Source: Armatimonadota bacterium (GTDB lineage: Bacteria > Sysuimicrobiota > Sysuimicrobiia > Sysuimicrobiales > Humicultoraceae). Taken from it: DNA of 64,000 bases. Below, in pieces: positions 62,254 through 64,000 of the stretch; position 1 is the first letter of the stretch, and each line of letters begins with the position of its first letter. Below the pieces are notes generated by a model. It worked only from the letters and a program-made list of their open reading frames with translations, was not told the origin of the DNA and ran no database searches. Made by a program: the position numbers and the translations under genes. The stretch covers positions 1 to 64,000 of the forward strand of contig JAVHMA010000002.1 of NCBI GenBank assembly GCA_031081715.1. The letters run 5' to 3'.

Positions 62254-64000
62254 CTACTCGGCGGGCAGGGCGACCACCGGGCGGGCGGCGTCCGGTGGGT
62301 CGGCGGCCTCTTGCGGCGCGGCGTCCGGCGGCCGGTCGCCGTTGCCCGACGGCGGCACCAGGCGGACCGACACGATCGAGGAGAGCCCCGGCTCCTGCAT
62401 GGTGACGCCGTAGAGGATGTCGGCAGCGGCCATCGTGCCCTTGTTGTGCGTGATGATGAGCACCTGCGTCCGCTCGGCCAGGTCGCGCAGCAGCTCGGTG
62501 AACCGCTTCGTGTTGGCGTCGTCGAGTGCGGCCTCGACCTCGTCGAAGATGCAGAACGGGCTGGGGTGCACGCGCAGCATGGCGAAGATCAGCGTGAGCG
62601 CCACCAGCGCGCGCTCTCCGCCCGAGAGCGCCACGAGCGGCCGGCGGCGCTTGCCCGGGAGCTGCGCGATGACCTCGAGCCCCGGCTCACCGCCGAGTTC
62701 GTCCTCGACGAGCTCGAGCGCGCCCTCGCCCCCCTCGAACAGCCGCTGGAACAGGCGGCCGAACTCGCGGTTGACGTCCTCGAACGTCTGGTGGAAGCGC
62801 ACGCGGAGCTGGGCGTTGATCTGCGCGATCGCCGCGCGCAGCGCGTCGCGCGAGGCGGCCAGGTCGTCGAGGTGGGCGCGCAGCGCCGCGGCGCGCGCGG
62901 CCACCGCCGCGTGCTCCTCGATCGCGCGCAGGTTCACCGGGCCAAGCGCGGCCAGCGCCGCCTGCAGCTCGCCGGCGCGCCGCCGCGCCTCCTCACGCGA
63001 GCCCTCCAGGCGCCGCGTCGCCGCGGCGTCCAGGTCGATGCCGTACTGCTCCTGCAGCCGGACGGCCGCGGCGCCGAGCTCCGCCTCGGCCTGCGCGGCG
63101 CGGAGCTCGGTGCGATGCAGCGTCGCCTCGGCCGCGCGCGCGGCCTCGACGGCCTCGGCGTGCTCGGCCTGCCGCCGTACCAGCTCGTCGCGCAGCCTGG
63201 TGCGCTCGGCCGAGAGCCGCTCGACTTCCCGACGGTCCTCGGCCTGCCCGGCGGCGAGCCGGTCGTAGGCGGCGACCGCGGAGGCCCGCTGGCGCAGGAC
63301 CTCCTCCAGATCGTTCGCCAGCCTCTGGGCGGCCGCGGCGAGCGCGGCTTCGTGCGCCTCCAGCTCGGCCAGCGCCGCCGACCGGTCGGCGGCCCGCACC
63401 CGCGCGGCCTCGCCCTCGGCCAAGGCGGTGGCCAGCGCCATGCGCGCCGCGGTCAGCGCCTCGGTGGCGGTCACCTCGGCCGCGGTCGCGCGTCGCCGCG
63501 ACATCGTAGCCTCCGCGGCCGCGGCGTCGAGCGCCGCGACCTCCACCTCGAGGCGGCCGGCGTCGGCCTCGAGCCGGTCGAGCTCCGCCCGCAGGCGCGC
63601 GAGCGTCTCGCCGGCAGCCTGCACGTCCGCAGCCTGCGCGGTCTCCTGCTCGGCGGCCCGCGCGGCCTCGGCGTCGGCGCGCGCGACATCCGCCAGGCGA
63701 TCGGCCAGGAGGGCCGCGGCGGCCGCGCGGTCGGCCTGTGCCCGCTGCAGGCGGTCCGCGGCTGCGCGCAGGGCGGCCTCCGCTTCCGCTCGCCGGCCGC
63801 GCGCAGTCGCGGCATCCGCCGCCGCGCCGGCGGCGTCGGCGCGCAGCTGCGCGATCGTCTGGTGGCGGCCGAGCGGGCTTCCCTCACCCGCCGCCCCGGC
63901 CAGCACCACGACGCCGTCGGGGCCGAGTACCGCGCCGTCGGACGTCGCGATTGGACCGGTCGCGCCGCGCGCGCGCAGCGCCCACGCGGCGTCTAGGTCA
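62254..64000 (-). CDS. smc: Chromosome segregation protein SMC, C-terminal half (cut by window end)
   Basis: Partial gene, stop at 62254, no start in the window. The visible C-terminal 581 residues contain the end of the hinge (GPIATSDGAVLGPDGVVVLAGA), a long Ala/Arg/Glu-rich returning coiled coil and the ATPase head: VHPSPFCIFDEVEAALDDANT (Walker B/D-loop) and LSGGERALVALTLIFAM (signature), plus LIITHNKGTMAAADILYGVTMQEPGLS. SMC condenses DNA with ScpA/B, not encoded nearby. The remainder (N-terminal Walker A) lies past 64000. Confidence 0.96.
   Translation of the reverse strand, partial: DLDAAWALRARGATGPIATSDGAVLGPDGVVVLAGAAGEGSPLGRHQTIAQLRADAAGAAADAATARGRRAEAEAALRAAADRLQRAQADRAAAAALLADRLADVARADAEAARAAEQETAQAADVQAAGETLARLRAELDRLEADAGRLEVEVAALDAAAAEATMSRRRATAAEVTATEALTAARMALATALAEGEAARVRAADRSAALAELEAHEAALAAAAQRLANDLEEVLRQRASAVAAYDRLAAGQAEDRREVERLSAERTRLRDELVRRQAEHAEAVEAARAAEATLHRTELRAAQAEAELGAAAVRLQEQYGIDLDAAATRRLEGSREEARRRAGELQAALAALGPVNLRAIEEHAAVAARAAALRAHLDDLAASRDALRAAIAQINAQLRVRFHQTFEDVNREFGRLFQRLFEGGEGALELVEDELGGEPGLEVIAQLPGKRRRPLVALSGGERALVALTLIFAMLRVHPSPFCIFDEVEAALDDANTKRFTELLRDLAERTQVLIITHNKGTMAAADILYGVTMQEPGLSSIVSVRLVPPSGNGDRPPDAAPQEAADPPDAARPVVALPAE

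Overview
The window is a very GC-rich (roughly 70 % by eye), gene-dense bacterial chromosome segment, mostly transcribed from the minus strand. Stop and start codons of consecutive genes commonly overlap (ATGA, GTGA, TGATG). The likely host is a diderm member of the Terrabacteria side of the bacterial tree. The reasons are an outer-membrane lipid transport set (mlaE-mlaF-mlaD), Firmicutes-like gene order (smc-ftsY-ylxM-ffh-rpsP-khpA-ylqD-rimM-trmD-rplS-lepB-rnhB-yraN and rpsB-tsf-pyrH-frr-uppS-cdsA-dxr-rseP-ispG), and a coproporphyrin-type haem operon. An uncultured Armatimonadota-like lineage would fit, but that placement is inference. No rRNA, tRNA, IS element or CRISPR array was seen.

Layout. 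1-2341: the end of a potassium channel gene (ktrB, cut by the window edge) and the infC-rpmI-rplT operon, with a clear sigma70-type promoter and a non-canonical ATC start for infC. 2402-5343 (+): mlaEFD, whose MlaD carries a beta-strand-rich C-terminus. 5405-7725 (-): a lysine-rich micro-ORF, threonine aldolase, a small membrane protein and MTA phosphorylase. 7813-20469 (-): a ten-gene overlapping operon from an FmdB-type zinc ribbon through GATase-like, ABC-2 permease, coiled-coil, MoxR, DUF58, BatA-like and VWA proteins to a LarA-like protein and a sirtuin. 20477-22788 (-): a beta-propeller lipoprotein and an archaeal-type S-adenosylmethionine synthetase.

22793-32164 (-): a long co-directional chain from rpsB to a rhomboid protease that combines translation factors, UMP kinase, isoprenoid genes (dxr, ispG, uppS), phospholipid synthesis (cdsA) and site-2 protease. 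32236-38078 (-): comM-dprA-topA-xerC. 38173-41149 (-): a TAXI-type TRAP transporter. 41409-52685 (+): a BldC-like regulator with candidate operator repeats, followed by ten haem genes (hemC, D, B, A, L, Q, a radical SAM gene, E, H, and hemG/Y). These run from glutamyl-tRNA to haem by the coproporphyrin branch and carry both an oxygen-type (HemQ) and a candidate anaerobic-type (radical SAM) last step.

52743-59520 (-): yraN-rnhB-lepB-rplS and trmD-rimM-ylqD-khpA-rpsP-ffh, headed by an uninterrupted YlxM-methyltransferase fusion. 59625-61308: a lower-GC island with a convergent candidate type II restriction endonuclease and its DNA methyltransferase, inserted between ftsY and the ylxM fusion. 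61332-64000 (-): ftsY and the C-terminal half of smc. The observations most worth a second look are the restriction-modification island, the YlxM-RsmC-like fusion with its inverted repeat, the dual-route haem operon with its repeat array, and the MlaD fusion.
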